Shown here: piece by piece, positions 1 through 10,728 of the stretch
Position numbering within the stretch: position 1 is the first letter of the stretch
Layout: each line of letters opens with the position of its first letter
Source: Talinum fruticosum
Taxonomy: Eukaryota > Streptophyta > Magnoliopsida > Caryophyllales > Talinaceae
Assembly (NCBI GenBank): GCA_021018815.1
Contig: JAITYX010000003.1
Coordinates: forward strand, 14,279,501 to 14,343,500
Direction: 5' to 3'
DNA length: 64,000 nucleotides
Translations under genes and position numbers: made by a program
Notes under the pieces: model-generated
Told to the model about the DNA's origin: nothing
What the model saw: the letters and a program-made list of their open reading frames with translations, nothing else
Database searches by the model: none

Positions 1-1208
1 AGCACCGGTTGGCCATGTTTGTGAATCGTAGTGCGTCCCTTATTGGGGAGAGCAAAGAAGGGCCTTTTGTGGTGACGGACCCGATAAGGGCCATTAATAT
101 ACTCTAAAATATCCATGTGGTCCAAGGCGCATCCGTCGATGATGGAGCTGCAATATAAAATGGGTAATACTCGAAATGTCGAGCTCCGAACCGACGTTAA
201 GTGCCGTGACCACCCCACTATGAGCAAGGACGAGTGCTAGCTCCGGAAGTTTGGGACTGGATGTGAGCCGGAAGATGGATGCCACGGTTCACGTGCTGAC
301 CATGTAGGGCGGCCCAAATTAGGAAAAGTTCATCACTACGCACGGTGTTGTGGCTATCACCACGAGAAAACACCGAATGTGTAACGCCCCAAACCCGTAA
401 TCACGGTTTTAGACTAAGCAAGCCGTTAGCCGATGATTACCGCGAGTGGAAAGTAGGTCGGAGCATTACCGCCGCCCTTATTAGAGGAAAGGGCAAGGTT
501 ATGCTCCTGACCTACTTTCCGCTACGCTAATCATCGGCTAACGGCTTGCTTAGTCTAAAACCGGTGATTACAGGTTTGGGGCGTTACAGAGTGGGCAAGG
601 AATCTTTGCGAGAACTTGAATCACTAGGTTGCAAAAGCGGTTGCTTTAGTTTGCCGTGCATCATAATCCGTGGCCCGTCCCATATTAGGAGTGCTAACAA
701 AATACAACGAGTTGCTCATCACAAGTAATGGACATATAGAAATTAGTAGGTCGGTAACCTTCGATGTCCGTACCAGTAACACCCCGATAATTGATATTAA
801 GACGGCGACAGAATTCCTCATTGGACATCCCAAAGTCTTAATTAAAAAGACGAAACGAAACCTCGGGTATGCCCAATTGGCCTTTTCTCCTATCCTCAAA
901 CTTGAATGAACTGTAAAATTCCCGAACTAATCCCTCGTGGACTCCCCACCGAATGTCGTTAGCAAACCCAAGTAATCCCAAGACATTAAGCAATTGACAC
1001 AGGTCATCCCAAAGATCAATAGACTTCAAAAACTCAACATCAAAGTGCCTTGGTGTACTAATGGAACGGGATGCTAACTTCCTATACCGATCAAGGTGAA
1101 TATCACTAGAGAAAATTATACCAAAGGGGTTGGAAGAATTACCTAGGGGTGGAGCACCCGGCGTGAAGATGACCCCGGTAGCTTTCTAGCCCTCTTTGAA
1201 GGAGCCAT
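1..1208 (-). pseudogene. Athila env-like / third ORF, interrupted by a foldback insertion
   Basis: The ATG at 1208 opens a basic N-terminus (MAPSKRARKLPGSS), then a stop about 22 codons in; after a one-base shift the frame continues through SSDIHLDRYRKLASRS, SIDLWDDLCQLLNVLG and the signature GLVREFYSSF near 940. More conserved-looking text follows to about 600, then the 209-bp hairpin at 380-588, and the ORF resumes below 380 (SDELFLIWAALHGQHVN). Athila elements carry such an ORF after integrase; it has been called env-like, and its EFYxxF motif resembles the 'putative plant transposon protein' domain. No signal peptide or clear membrane segment is visible, so an envelope role is not supported here. 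The function is unknown and the copy is dead. The 3' end lies outside the window. Confidence 0.65.
380..588. repeat. 209-bp foldback (hairpin) insertion, MITE-like
   Basis: Two arms of about 100 bp are near-perfect inverted copies around a short loop near 484. The ends read TGTAACGCCCCAAACC (380-395) and GGTTTGGGGCGTTACA (573-588). The flanks GAATG (375-379) and GAGTG (589-593) match at four of five bases and may be a decayed target duplication. It lies inside the Athila env-like ORF, whose sequence resumes on both sides, so it is an insertion. The TGTAAC...GTTACA ends are like those of plant gypsy LTRs, so it may derive from an inverted LTR end rather than from a DNA transposon. The short ORFs across it have no meaning. 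Confidence 0.75.
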
Positions 1209-2105
1209 GGCCAACTGGAAGGTAGGAGAGGGAATAATGGAGCGCCCGTGCGAAATTTCATAACCCCTGGTTGAGCCCCCAAATGAGTGAAGAAGACCCA
1301 CGAAAATCGGGCAAAAGAGGCGAAATTAGCGTTGCCAAAGTCTGCAACAACTTCAAGGGCAAGGTTTCTTTTACCTCAAGCTTCAAAAGTGCAACAATGG
1401 AGGAAGTACTTGAGGACAGAGAAAATCTGAAAATTGGTGGTAAAGATGGGTGAAATTGAGATGGTTAGGGATGAAATCGTGTGGGGGATGATGATTGAAG
1501 GTCAATGGGAAGGAATGTGAGAGGTTGGAGTGAGTGTGAGGGGAGGCATGACGTGGGGAAGAGTGAGCAAGATAGCGCATAGGGTTTCGGGGAGAAAGAA
1601 AGTGAAAGAATGGAAAGAGGAGAAAAAGAACCGCGAATTTTATGGGCAAATGCGTCGCACAACCGAGTCTTGAACCCGTGCGTAACTCGTGCCGACCCAC
1701 GGCTTGTCTGGAAAAATTCATTTGGGCAAGCGCACAACCCGTGCTGCAACCATGCTGAACCCGTGCCATCCCACGGCAATTCGGAAAAATTCATCCGGGC
1801 AAGCCGCACAACCCGTGCTTGTAATCGTGTCTGAACCCGTGCCGACCCAAGGCAATTCTTGAAAAATTCGTCTAGGCAGGCCGCACAACCCGTGTCTGTA
1901 ACCGTGCTGAACCCATGTTGACCCATGGGTTTTTGGAAAATTGGCGCAGGTGCAGACAGCATGGCCGGTGCTCAAACCGTGCCAAACTTGTGCGAGCCCA
2001 CGGCATTGTGAATAAATTCAGCTATACATCACTTTTCTTTTTTTTATTTTATTTTATAATAAAAATAACCTAAGCTAGAAAGCTAGAAAACTTGGGTTGC
2101 CTCCC
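1209..2105 (-). other. Noncoding stretch between Athila pol and the env-like ORF
   Basis: This holds no recognisable domain. From the pol side it contains an A/T-rich run on 2030-2065, the tandem repeat at 1648-1995, a pyrimidine-rich tract when read on the minus strand (about 1460-1640), and a short unique leader before the ATG at 1208. Athila and related elements commonly have a long spacer between integrase and the last ORF, which fits. Confidence 0.6.
1648..1995. repeat. Tandem repeat, period about 75 bp, 4 to 4.5 copies
   Basis: The core CGCACAACCCGTG recurs at about 1656, 1731, 1805 and 1882 (spacing 75, 74 and 77), each time followed by a copy of TGAACCCGTG and a GGCAATTC-GAAAAATTC block; a fifth, more diverged unit follows to about 1995. 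Copies differ by substitutions and small indels. Its place between integrase and the last ORF of a gypsy element matches the hypervariable 3' regions known to hold such minisatellites. Confidence 0.8.
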
Positions 2106-3250
2106 AAGAAGTGCTTATTTAAGGTCCCGAGCTTGACCAAAACTCCTTAGCCATTTGAAATGGGGGAAAAAGTGCTTGAAACCGCCCTTGGAATAGGCCC
2201 TCCTTGGAGATAGTGCTTGAGTCTTGAGTCGTTCACCTTGAATGTATCATTCTCATCACCACGGCCTATTTTTACAAGCCCAAAAGGATGCATTTTGAAG
2301 ACTTTGTATGGACCGGACCATCGAGAATGAAGCTTGCCGAGAAAAGAGTTTCAACTGGAATTGAACAATAGTACCAAATCACCCACATGAAACTCCCGTC
2401 TATTGATATTTTTGTCGTGCTCGTGCCTTCATGCACTCCTTGTAAACCATAGAGTTATCATAAGCATTCATCCGAATCTCATCTAGTTCATTGAGTTGGA
2501 GCAATCTCTTGTCTTTCGCTACTTTCAAATCAAAGATGAGACGTCTCACCGCCCAATGAGTCCTAAACTCAAGCTCAATGGGGAAGTGGCAAGGCTTCCC
2601 ATATACCAAACAATAGGGAGTAGTACCAATTGGGGTTTTAAAGGCCGTCCGATAAGCCCAAAGAGCATCATCAAGTTTATCCGCCCAATCCTTCCTAGAA
2701 CTAGCAATCGTTCTCTCCAAAATGTGCTTGATTTCACGGTTGGAAATTTCCACTTGACCACTAGTTTATGGATGATAGGCCAAACCACTTTTATGTGACA
2801 CACCATATTTTGTTAGCAAGGCCTCAAATTTCTTCTCAATGAAGTGTGTCCCATTGTCGCTAATCACTACTCTAGGCACCCCAAATATGGGAAAAATGAT
2901 CTTGAAAAATCGAGATACGACTCATTCATCATTAGTGGGACTAGAACCGGCTTCAACCCATTTGGATACGTAATCTACTGCCACCAGAATAAACTTGTTC
3001 CCTCTTGAGGAAGGGAATGGTCCCATAAAGTCAATGCCCCAAACATCAAACACCTCAATCTCCGAATATAATTTAAGGGCATCTCATTCTTACGGGAAAT
3101 GTTACCCCCCTTTGACATTTATCACAGCCTTTCACATAAGATTGAACATCCTTGAACAAGGAGGGCCACTAAAAATCGGCTTGCAGTACCTTAGCAGCAT
3201 GAGATGAGGCTTGGCATCCTTTTTCTCCAGCGAAATGCTTTAGAGCGAGC
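2106..3250 (-). pseudogene. pol: Athila integrase (C-terminal part of pol)
   Basis: Domains in order on the minus strand: a zinc-binding N-terminal remnant (CDKCQRG near 3120), the catalytic core with D in [10 protein letters not shown] (about 3035), D in VISDNGTHF (about 2855) and E in [11 protein letters not shown] (about 2740), then [15 protein letters not shown] and the Athila tail with [20 protein letters not shown]-like C-terminal module follows (FPGKLHSRWSGPYKVF, about 2330). All three catalytic acidic residues remain, but the Gln of HPxTSGQ just before the last one is a TAA stop and there are frameshifts near 2400. The longest open piece is 2400-2753. It would insert the cDNA; this copy cannot make a full protein. 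Confidence 0.85.
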
Positions 3251-3267
3251 ATGGTCGGTGAAAGCAA

Positions 3268-4847
3268 TCACCATGGAGCATAGAAGATAGGGCGAAACTT
3301 CTCAATAGCATACACTACCGCCAACAACTCCTTCTCTGTTATGGTGTAATTTTGTTGGGCTCTATCAAGTGTCTTGCTTGCATAAATGACATGAGGCTTC
3401 TTGTCCCTTTGCTGCCCCAACACAGCTCCAACCACGTGATCACTTGCATCGCATATAATCTCAAAAGGGAGATTCCGAGTCGGCGGTTGGATGATAGGGC
3501 GTGAAATCAATGCTTCCTTTATTCGAGAAAAGCCTCATGACATTTGTTAGTAAAATCCAACCGGACATCTTTGGTGAGGAGCCGAGTTAGAGGCTTAGCA
3601 ATTTTGGAGAAGTCCTTGATAAAGCGGCAGTAAAAGTCGGCATGACCAAGGAAACTCCTCATCCCCTTGACAGAACTAGGGGAGGTAGCTTTTCAATAAC
3701 CTCAATTCTGGCTCGATCGACCTCGATGCCCCGATTAGACACAACATGACCCAAAACAACGCCCTCTTGTACCATGAAATGGCATTTTTCCCAATTTAAA
3801 ACTAATCACATCTACTTAGCACTTTCTCAAGATTTTGCAAACAAATGTCAAAAGTGCTACCATAAACAGAGAAGTCATCCATGAAAACTTCCATGATGTT
3901 TTCTATGAAATCGAAAAGATAGCCATCATGCATCGTTGGAAAGTGGCCGGAGCATTACATAAACCAAAAGACATCCTACGATACGCAAAGGTACCATAGG
4001 GGCAAGTGAAAGTGGTCTTCTCTTGATCATTTGGATGTATAGGAATTCGAAAAAACCAAAAAACCATCCAAATAACAAAAGTATGAATGCTTGGCTAATC
4101 TCTCTAACATTTGGTCAATAAATGGGAGGGGAAATGGTCCTTCCGGGTGGCTTGATTCAATCTTCTATAATCTATACACATGCGCCACCCGTAGAATCGT
4201 CCTAGTGGAAATGAGCTCATTAGCCTCATTCTTTACCACGGTCACACCCCCTTCTTTGGTACTACTTGGACCGGACTTACCCAATCACTATTTGCAATAG
4301 AATAGATAATCCCGGCCATAAGCACCTTGACAACTTCCTTCTTGACAACCTCTTGCATATTGGGATTCAATCGCCTTTGAGGTTGTCAATAGGGTTTATG
4401 ACCGTTGTCAAGATCAATTTTATGCATGCAAAAGGATAGACTAATTCCCTTGAGATCATCGATGCTATAACCAATGACACCTCTATGTTTTCGAAGCACA
4501 TTAAGAAGGTTTTCAAGCTGAGTGCCATGTAATTCAGCATTAATAATCACAGGGAATGACTCATTAGGAACAAGAAATGCATACCTAAGATAGGAAGGTA
4601 GAGGTTTGAGCTCTACCTTGTTGACATGAATGGGACCGTCCTTGGCATCCTTGGCTTCTATGGTGCACATGTCTATGCTCCCATGCTTTGACAAGGATGC
4701 AGGAGCCACATCTAACAACTCGGAATAGAGTGCTACGTCCTCGGATTTGCCCTTAGAACTATCACCCATCATACATTCCTCCAAAGGATCCCGCACATAC
4801 CGATGTGGTAGCCACTCATCATATATGATTTGCTCTAACACATCCAC
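3268..4847 (-). pseudogene. pol: Athila reverse transcriptase and RNase H
   Basis: The open piece 4386-4847 is the pre-RT linker and RT start (VELKPLPSYLRYAFL, KGISLSFCMHKI). RT continues in shifted frames with WVSPVQVVPKKGGVTVV near 4230, FPLPFIDQMLERLAKHSY, and the catalytic FMDD box at 3871-3891 (EVFMDDFSVYG). RNase H is the open piece 3268-3510 (LPFEIICDASDHVVGAVLGQ, TITEKELLAVVYAIEKFR). After KFRP the text breaks: the rest of RNase H and the linker to integrase, several hundred bases in intact relatives, are missing. At least three frameshifts separate the pieces. Confidence 0.87.
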
Positions 4848-5475
4848 CGTACAACATGTGTCTTCGAGAGCGGGGTGGACACGGACTTGGTGAGATTAAA
4901 CTCTACCTTGTCTTCCCCAACATGTAATGATAGCTTGCCATTCTTCACATCTATTAAGGCTCCGCGCTGGCAAGGAAATGTCATCCCAAAATGATAGGAA
5001 TTTTTGCATCCTCAGCCATTTCCATTACACAAAATCACATGGGATAAAGAATTTCCCGACTTGAAGTGGCACATCTTCTAGAATTCCAATGGGGAACTTG
5101 ACGAATCGATCCGCTAACTGAAGAGAGATGGTGGTTAGCTCAACTCTCCCATTTGAAGCCGCTTGCAAATAGAATAGGGCATAAGGCTAACAGCTCCAGG
5201 ATCACACAAGGCCCTACTAATGGCTATATCTCCCACATAACATGGTATGGAAAAACTACCCGGATCGAAAGCTTCGGGGTAACTTGTTTTGAATGATTGC
5301 ACTCGCACTCCTCGGTGAGAGAAACTATAACATGTTCTAATAATTTCCCTTTGTTAGAAAGCATGTCCTTCAAAAATTTTGCGCAGGATGGCATATTCGT
5401 GATAGCTTCTAAAAGGGAATGTTGATGTGCGGCTTCTTCAACATCTTAATAAATCTAGAAAATTTGTTTTCCTCC
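4848..5475 (-). pseudogene. pol: Athila aspartic protease region
   Basis: On the minus strand a protease-like stretch reads [18 protein letters not shown] with the candidate catalytic Asp codon near 5201, followed by [19 protein letters not shown] and GKFFIP. Athila proteases usually show DLGAS-(I/V)-N/S-LMP at this spot, so this copy has DPGAV. Upstream, the MPSCAKFLKDML block near 5370 is the usual gag-protease linker of the lineage. Frames change at least twice. The family cuts the Gag-Pol polyprotein. Confidence 0.72.
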
Positions 5476-7060
5476 TTAGCCTTCACAAGTCTGTTGTGGA
5501 AATGGAATGGGAGGCTTGTAAGGTTTAGGTGATGGTATGGATGAACTCTCAATCAAAATTGGCTCCTTTGTACTCTCCTTAGCAACATCCTCAATAACGC
5601 CTTCCTTCGCAACATCATGCACGTCCTTACTCTCCTTCTCCTTCCCTATCCGACGTACCCTAGGGCCATCTAACTCCTTCCTATTCCTCAAGATAATGGC
5701 ATTGATGTGCCCCTTAGGATTTGGCTCGGGGTTGTGCTGGGAACTTCCCTTGGGATTAGGTAAAGTAGTTTACTTGTTGAGCAATTTGTGCAATTTAGGT
5801 CTCTAACATCTTTTGGTGAGTGGACAACTGGTCATTAGTCTTGGTTTGGGCTTGGATGAAACCTTCCATGAGAGTTTCAAGATTAGATTTCGTGGAGGTG
5901 GAGGAGGAGGATTGTATGGAATGGGATGTCGATTTTGTGGTGGTGGATGGAAACCGGGTGGTTGAGATGGATTTTAGTGGGGATGAGGATTGTTGTTTCG
6001 GTAGGAGAAATTGGGATGATTTTTCCAACCGGGGTTATAGGTTTGAGAGTAAGGGTTGTTACGTGGTGATGGCCTAGGAGTGAAATTGTGGAGAGCATTA
6101 GCTTGCTCGGATGTAGAGAGGCTAGAATTACACTCTAAATGGGGATGAGGGCCACCGTATGCTTCATAAGAGTATCCCATCTCTTGAGTAGGGAAGAGGA
6201 GGAAGTGCCAATTCAAGGGTTTGCCACAAATTTCTCCAATTGCAATGTGAGAGCTTCCACCTTGTTGGCCAAAAGAGCCACTGTATCCACGTTATGCTTT
6301 ACTTGTTCTCGATCATCTCTTCCAACGCCCCAATTGTAGGCATTGGAAGCCATCTCGCCTAACGAGCATCGGCTTGCTCTGTTGTCTTCTTCATTAAGGT
6401 GCCCTCCGAAGCATTATCCATAGATAATCGCATTGAATCCGAAAGCCCCTCATAAAAAATTTGAATGAGCATCTATGGGTGAATACCATGATGAGGGCCC
6501 TCTCGTTGCATCCCTTTGAACTGTTCCCACGCTTCAAACAGAGACTCTCCAAGATGTTTCTTGAATTGGATGATGTCAAGCCTTAACTTGGATGCCTTGC
6601 CTAGTGGAAATAACCGATTGAGGAAGGCAAGGTTCAACTCATCCCAAGTGCGGAAAGAGGTGGGAGCACAATTTTCGAGCCGATCCTTTGCCTTATCGGT
6701 GAGGGAAAAAGGAAAGAACTTCAATCCGATGTAATCGTCATTAACTCCCGCCATCTTGATCGTGCCACACTTCTCAAGAAATGAATTGATGTGCATGATG
6801 GGATTCTCCACAAGTGAGCCTCTAAATTGATTTTGCTCAATGAGATGTATGAAACCAGGGCTTGAAATCAACGTTGGTTGCGTCCGGTAAATCGGGCAAC
6901 ACAATAGCGGAGCTTCTCGTACCCATGGTAGGAGCTGAGTAGGATTGAAGGGTACGAGGTGGGGGTAGATTTCAGCCGTAGTTTGCTTCTTTCTTCACCT
7001 ACGAGCTGCACCACTTATGCGCTCGACGGTTGCTTCAATTTCGGGATCAAGAGGAGCTAA
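5476..7060 (-). pseudogene. gag: Athila gag
   Basis: The reading starts near 7060 (ELAPLDPEIEATVERI) and the capsid-like core is open on 6473-6904: GFIHLIEQNQFRGS, KMAGVNDDYIGLKFFPF, FRTWDELNLAFLNRLFP, ESLFEAWEQFKGM. It goes on in other frames with WGVGRDDREQVKHN and VEALTLQLEKF, then NPYSQTYNPGWKNHPNFSY near 6030, a stretch standard in Athila gag. The small zinc-knuckle-like motif before it reads YEAYGGPHPHLEC; relatives usually have Cys where the two Tyr stand. The C-terminal 5476-5691 piece is charged (KESKDVHDVAKEGVIEDV). No certain start codon can be chosen. Confidence 0.85.
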
Positions 7061-7223
7061 TTCTTCACCTCAATGATTCCTCCTAAGCATACACTCAAGA
7101 AACTACACCAAGCATAAGTAGGCTCAAGGAAAGATAAAAGCAAAAAGGAAGAAGAAAAATAAAGAAAAATAAAAAGCTCAATTCAAAAGTGTCACGTTAC
7201 TTAAATTAAGGAGTGGCGCTAGC

Positions 7224-7241
7224 TCCCCGGTAACTCCGCCA
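7224..7241 (-). promoter_or_regulatory. Athila primer binding site
   Basis: On the minus strand TGGCGGAGTTACCGGGGA lies just after the LTR end and before the gag leader. It matches the Athila-type site TGGCGCCGTTGCCGGGGA at most positions. It would anneal a tRNA to prime minus-strand DNA. The substitutions suggest decay. Confidence 0.65.
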
Positions 7242-7243
7242 TT

Positions 7244-7943
7244 TTGTTGTCGTACGGTACTGTCGATCTCGTGGAGCTAGGTCTCATACAAGTCTAAGGT
7301 CAATGTCCTTTTGAACTAAGCAAAGGAACAATTCAATTGGTTGGTAACGTGAACACATTAAAGAACGAAAGGAAATTAGATAAAGGAAACCTTAGGCAGG
7401 GATTTACCAAGCCAACATGCCAACAATCTTAATTACATACTTCTACACTATTCACAATTGAGATGAATTAGGGAATCGATGTAGTTCAAACCACCTAAGC
7501 CTTCTCTCAAAGGTCATTAAGCTAACTCAATTGAATTAATTGTTGTTCTCACACAATCAAAACCAAAGAATTAAATGATTATCGACTCTTTCCTTAATAA
7601 CAACCTAAATTATTCTCTTATCTAAGTTGTAATCATCCAACAAGTTGAAGTAGAGCTACGCCTCTTCTCTCGAAGTCTACTCAATTCCCAAAAACAATAA
7701 AGGTAGGGTTCTCTCGAACGTCACGGTAATTCAACAAGTATCAACAAATCGGAAATTCATGAAACAATTAGAAATTAGCATCAAAGCATAAATTGCGATT
7801 AAACTAGCCTATTAGTGGCAAATCCCCAACCTAAGTTGGAAATTTAGCCACACATATACATGGCATACGACAGACAAATTGAGGAATGAACACCAAAAAG
7901 AATGAAAGATAAAAGTAGACGGAATATTGGTAATACCATAAAC
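7244..7943 (-). repeat. Partial 5' LTR of the Athila element
   Basis: About 700 bp of A/T-rich noncoding sequence lies upstream of the PBS in element orientation and is abruptly ended by the CACTA terminus at 7944. No ORF is supported. The rest of the LTR is not seen on the far side of the CACTA element, so it was lost or lies elsewhere. Athila LTRs are usually over 1 kb, which fits a truncated copy. Confidence 0.6.
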
Positions 7944-8340
7944 CACTACTAGAAAACTGACAATTAGCGACGGAGTATTGTCAAATAGCAACGGATTTCC
8001 AGCTTTAACGACGGAATTAGCGACGAAGTTTTTCCATCGCTAAAACTCGGGTCGCTAAAATTTAGCGACGGAAATTCCCAAATTAGCGACGGATCGGCGA
8101 CGGAAACATCTTCCAGTAGCCGATGTAGTTCAGCAATGGAAGGATGCTTCGTCGCTGATCCGTCGCTAATTAGCGACGGAATTATCTTCCGTAGTTGATG
8201 GAGTTCAACAATGGAATGACGTTCAGTCGCTGAGTTTAGCGACGAAAATGGTGGTCTTTCTGTCGCCGATCCGCATAGATCCATCGTCTGTTACGTCGTT
8301 GTTCCATCAAAAATCCAAAATACAATTCTCTAATTATTCG
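7944..8340. repeat. CACTA terminal inverted repeat and subterminal repeat array
   Basis: From 7944 the end CACTACTAGAAAA is followed by many short units in both orientations: TAGCGACGGA (about 7966, 8063, 8090, 8172) and variants, and CCGTCGCTA-type inverses (about 8150-8170). In En/Spm elements such motifs bind the TnpA protein and bring the ends together. The 106-codon ORF over this stretch is a by-product of the repeats. Confidence 0.85.
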
Positions 8341-8625
8341 TGACCCTAGTACAAAAATTGTGAATGGATATACAAATCCAACATTCACATATGTCACACT
8401 TACATTTGGCATTTACATATGCCGGCCACAAAGAACTCATCAAAGTTGAATATATAAATCAAACTTACATGTTCAAAATCATGAATAATCAAAACATATT
8501 TAAAACAAATTCACAAGTTCAAAAAAACAAGCATACAAAAGTTCACAAGAAACCATAAACACATCTAAAAAGTTCGCAAAGTGTTCACCAAGTATACGCA
8601 AGAGTTCACAATGCATTCGGTGTCC

Positions 8626-10483
8626 TCACTCTTCCTCATCCTCATCCTCTTCCTCTTCCTCTTGTGGTTGTACTCGGTCGACGGTGAGATCCAAATGCTT
8701 GCCGAGACTGCAGAAATTCATTGAAGCGTGCTATTGGCTCAGCGAAACTGTTCACCTTTTCTTTAAGCTGCCTATTTTCCAACCCAAGCAGCCGAGCATG
8801 CTCAATCCATTGATGTAACTCGAAGTTAAATTATGCATTGTTGCTCTCAAATCCGAGTCATCCGGAGTAGAAGCCTTCGGTGATTTGAAGGCATGGTTGG
8901 TTTGAAGTTTTTAGCCTCGGATCCAAGTCCAGAAATATGACCTTTCTTGTTCGCATTGGCTTTGACCCACAACTCATGTTGTGAAGGAGTGGAGACATGA
9001 TCCTCAGAAGAGTTGGGGTCATCACTAAAAGGTTGAGTGGGTTGAGTGTTTTGCAACTCTTCCCACTCTTTTTGAAACTTGTCCTGAATAAAATATAAAT
9101 ATTTGAGGCATGTACTATCACGGGTTGTTAATGAAAACCATAGATTAAAAAATATGAAAATTGCATATGTAAGGTTACTCACATAAATGGCCTTGGATTT
9201 TTGGTCTACCCATTCGTCCTTTTTTGATTTGTGGGTACGTGAAAATAGTTGAGTTGGTAGAGGCTGAACTCCTTTAAGCTCCTTCATCTAAATAAAAAAA
9301 AGTGAGTAGAGAATTAATTTACTAATATGAACATGTTAATAGCTGCATGCGTAATCATTAATAAAAGGATATGTACCAATTGCCGCTTATGCTCCGTCAT
9401 AGGGATTGAGTCACAAGTATGGAGCGATGAACCAAGTCCCCCTTGATCGGCATGGTGGTTTTTCCGAGCCTCGCTCATAGAACTTCTTGTAGTCGGCAGT
9501 TTCCCAATATTCCGAGCAACTCGCGTCGAGTAGTTGTCACCCAACCATTTTGGCTTCTTCTTATTTTCCTCGCTTTCAGCATGAAGTCCTTTAATCGATC
9601 ACTTCCTTTCTTTTCAAAATTTCCTCTTATTTGGACTTCATCGGTTGGAGACCAAGTGAAAAATTTCTATATAAATAAAAAGTAGTTTATAAGTTATGAA
9701 ATTATAATATAATTTTCGAACATGCACAACAAGTCATTATGTTATCTCTAATTCAGAAAACTAAAGATTTGTCATTACCTTAAACTCGAGAAAACCACGA
9801 GATCACGTTGTGATCGAGGAACTTTACCCTATGTAGGCTAAGCTCCATCAAACTTGCTTTGGAAGATGTGGGAAATCGTGCCCACAACTTTGTCAATGGG
9901 GAAGTACCTAATCAAGAAACATATAAAATAGTTAGTTCTACTATTAAACTATTAAACTTCATTTACTTTATTACTTATTATCACACTTACCCTTCACCAT
10001 CCGGCTCAATTCGAATCTTTTCTCGATTGCTAGCACTACTTGATTCAAGACTAGCATGCGCGTTCCTTGAATGAATTAGCCCATTATTTGTAGGCCTTTG
10101 TGGTGGCCTTTGTTCGACACCAACGTGGATGCGTGGTACAGTATTTGTACCATATTTGTTATATGCATATCCAATGGGCGTGTTTGAGTACATATGGGCG
10201 TGTTGAGAATATGGAGGGTTTGGGATGAAAGACCCACCCATTGGGCTTTGCATGTGTAGGATGTTTGGGGGTTGGAAAAAGGAGGGTTGGGAATAAATAA
10301 CCCCCATTGGAGTTTGGTTGTAAGGGGAGTGTGGAGATAGTGTTCCACCTACAGGAGATTGAAGGTTATGAGGGTTTTGAGAGGGGTAGAAGTGCTGACA
10401 TCATTACCTTCCCCATCGGTAGTGGTGTTTCTAGCCCTTCCTCAAGTAGTTGATCTTTTGGACCTGCCTCTACCTCTCTCCAT
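8626..10483 (-). pseudogene. TnpA-like gene, plant transposase Ptta/En/Spm (Transposase_24)
   Basis: The likely start is the ATG at 10481-10483 (MERGRGRSKRS). A Pro/Asn/Tyr-rich N-terminus runs to KIRIEPDGEG near 9990, the usual lead into the core domain. After a probable intron comes PIDKVVGTISHIFQSKFDGA (9905-9780) with two in-frame stops, then KKGSDRLKDFM, WLGDNYSTRVARN and the histidine-containing GSSLHTCDSIPMTEHKRQL (9314-9544). The last exons give TQLFSRTHKSKKDEWVDQKS and ELWVKANANKKGHISGLG (8847-9287), a probable coiled coil (ARLLGLENRQLKEKVNSF) and an acidic tail ending at TGA 8626-8628. A one-base shift near 9572 breaks the middle. The family binds the subterminal repeats. Confidence 0.8.
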
Positions 10484-10728
10484 TTTTCCGAACATAAACA
10501 ACATAAAAACACTATTAGTAAACATCCAACGGTTAAAGTGATTCCCTATAAAACAACCTATAAACATTAGTAAACATATAAACATGTAAGCGTTAAATAT
10601 AAATATTCTTCTATGAATAAATTACGCTTCAATTGGTTTCACCTTCATTACATTAATAAGAATTCATTTGATTATAACATAAATGAAAGTTGTTCAATAC
10701 AAAACAAACGAAAAAAGAACATCATCAA

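Larger units (their letters stand above)
1..7943 (-). mobile_element. Athila-type Ty3/gypsy retrotransposon, degenerate, 3' end outside window
   Basis: Read on the minus strand the order is partial 5' LTR (7943-7244), PBS, gag, protease, RT, RNase H, integrase, a noncoding stretch with tandem repeats, and an env-like ORF running off the window start. Protease-RT-RNaseH-INT is the Ty3/gypsy order, and the wording of the gag (residues PFSLTDKAKDRL), of the RT (VFMDDFSVYG) and of the integrase tail ([31 protein letters not shown]) is that of the Athila lineage. A third ORF after pol is also an Athila trait. Every domain has frameshifts or stops, so the copy is not autonomous. The 3' LTR is not in the window and the 5' LTR is cut by the CACTA element at 7944. 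Confidence 0.88.

Noticed and set aside
345..728. Short ORFs across the hairpin at 380-588
   Set aside because: They arise from the inverted arms and do not continue any domain.
7964..8284. 106-codon ORF with repeated SATERxS text
   Set aside because: It is a translation of the CACTA subterminal repeats.
8364..8625. A small gene between the CACTA end and the TnpA-like stop
   Set aside because: The 64-codon ORF has no domain and lies in what should be the 3' untranslated region.
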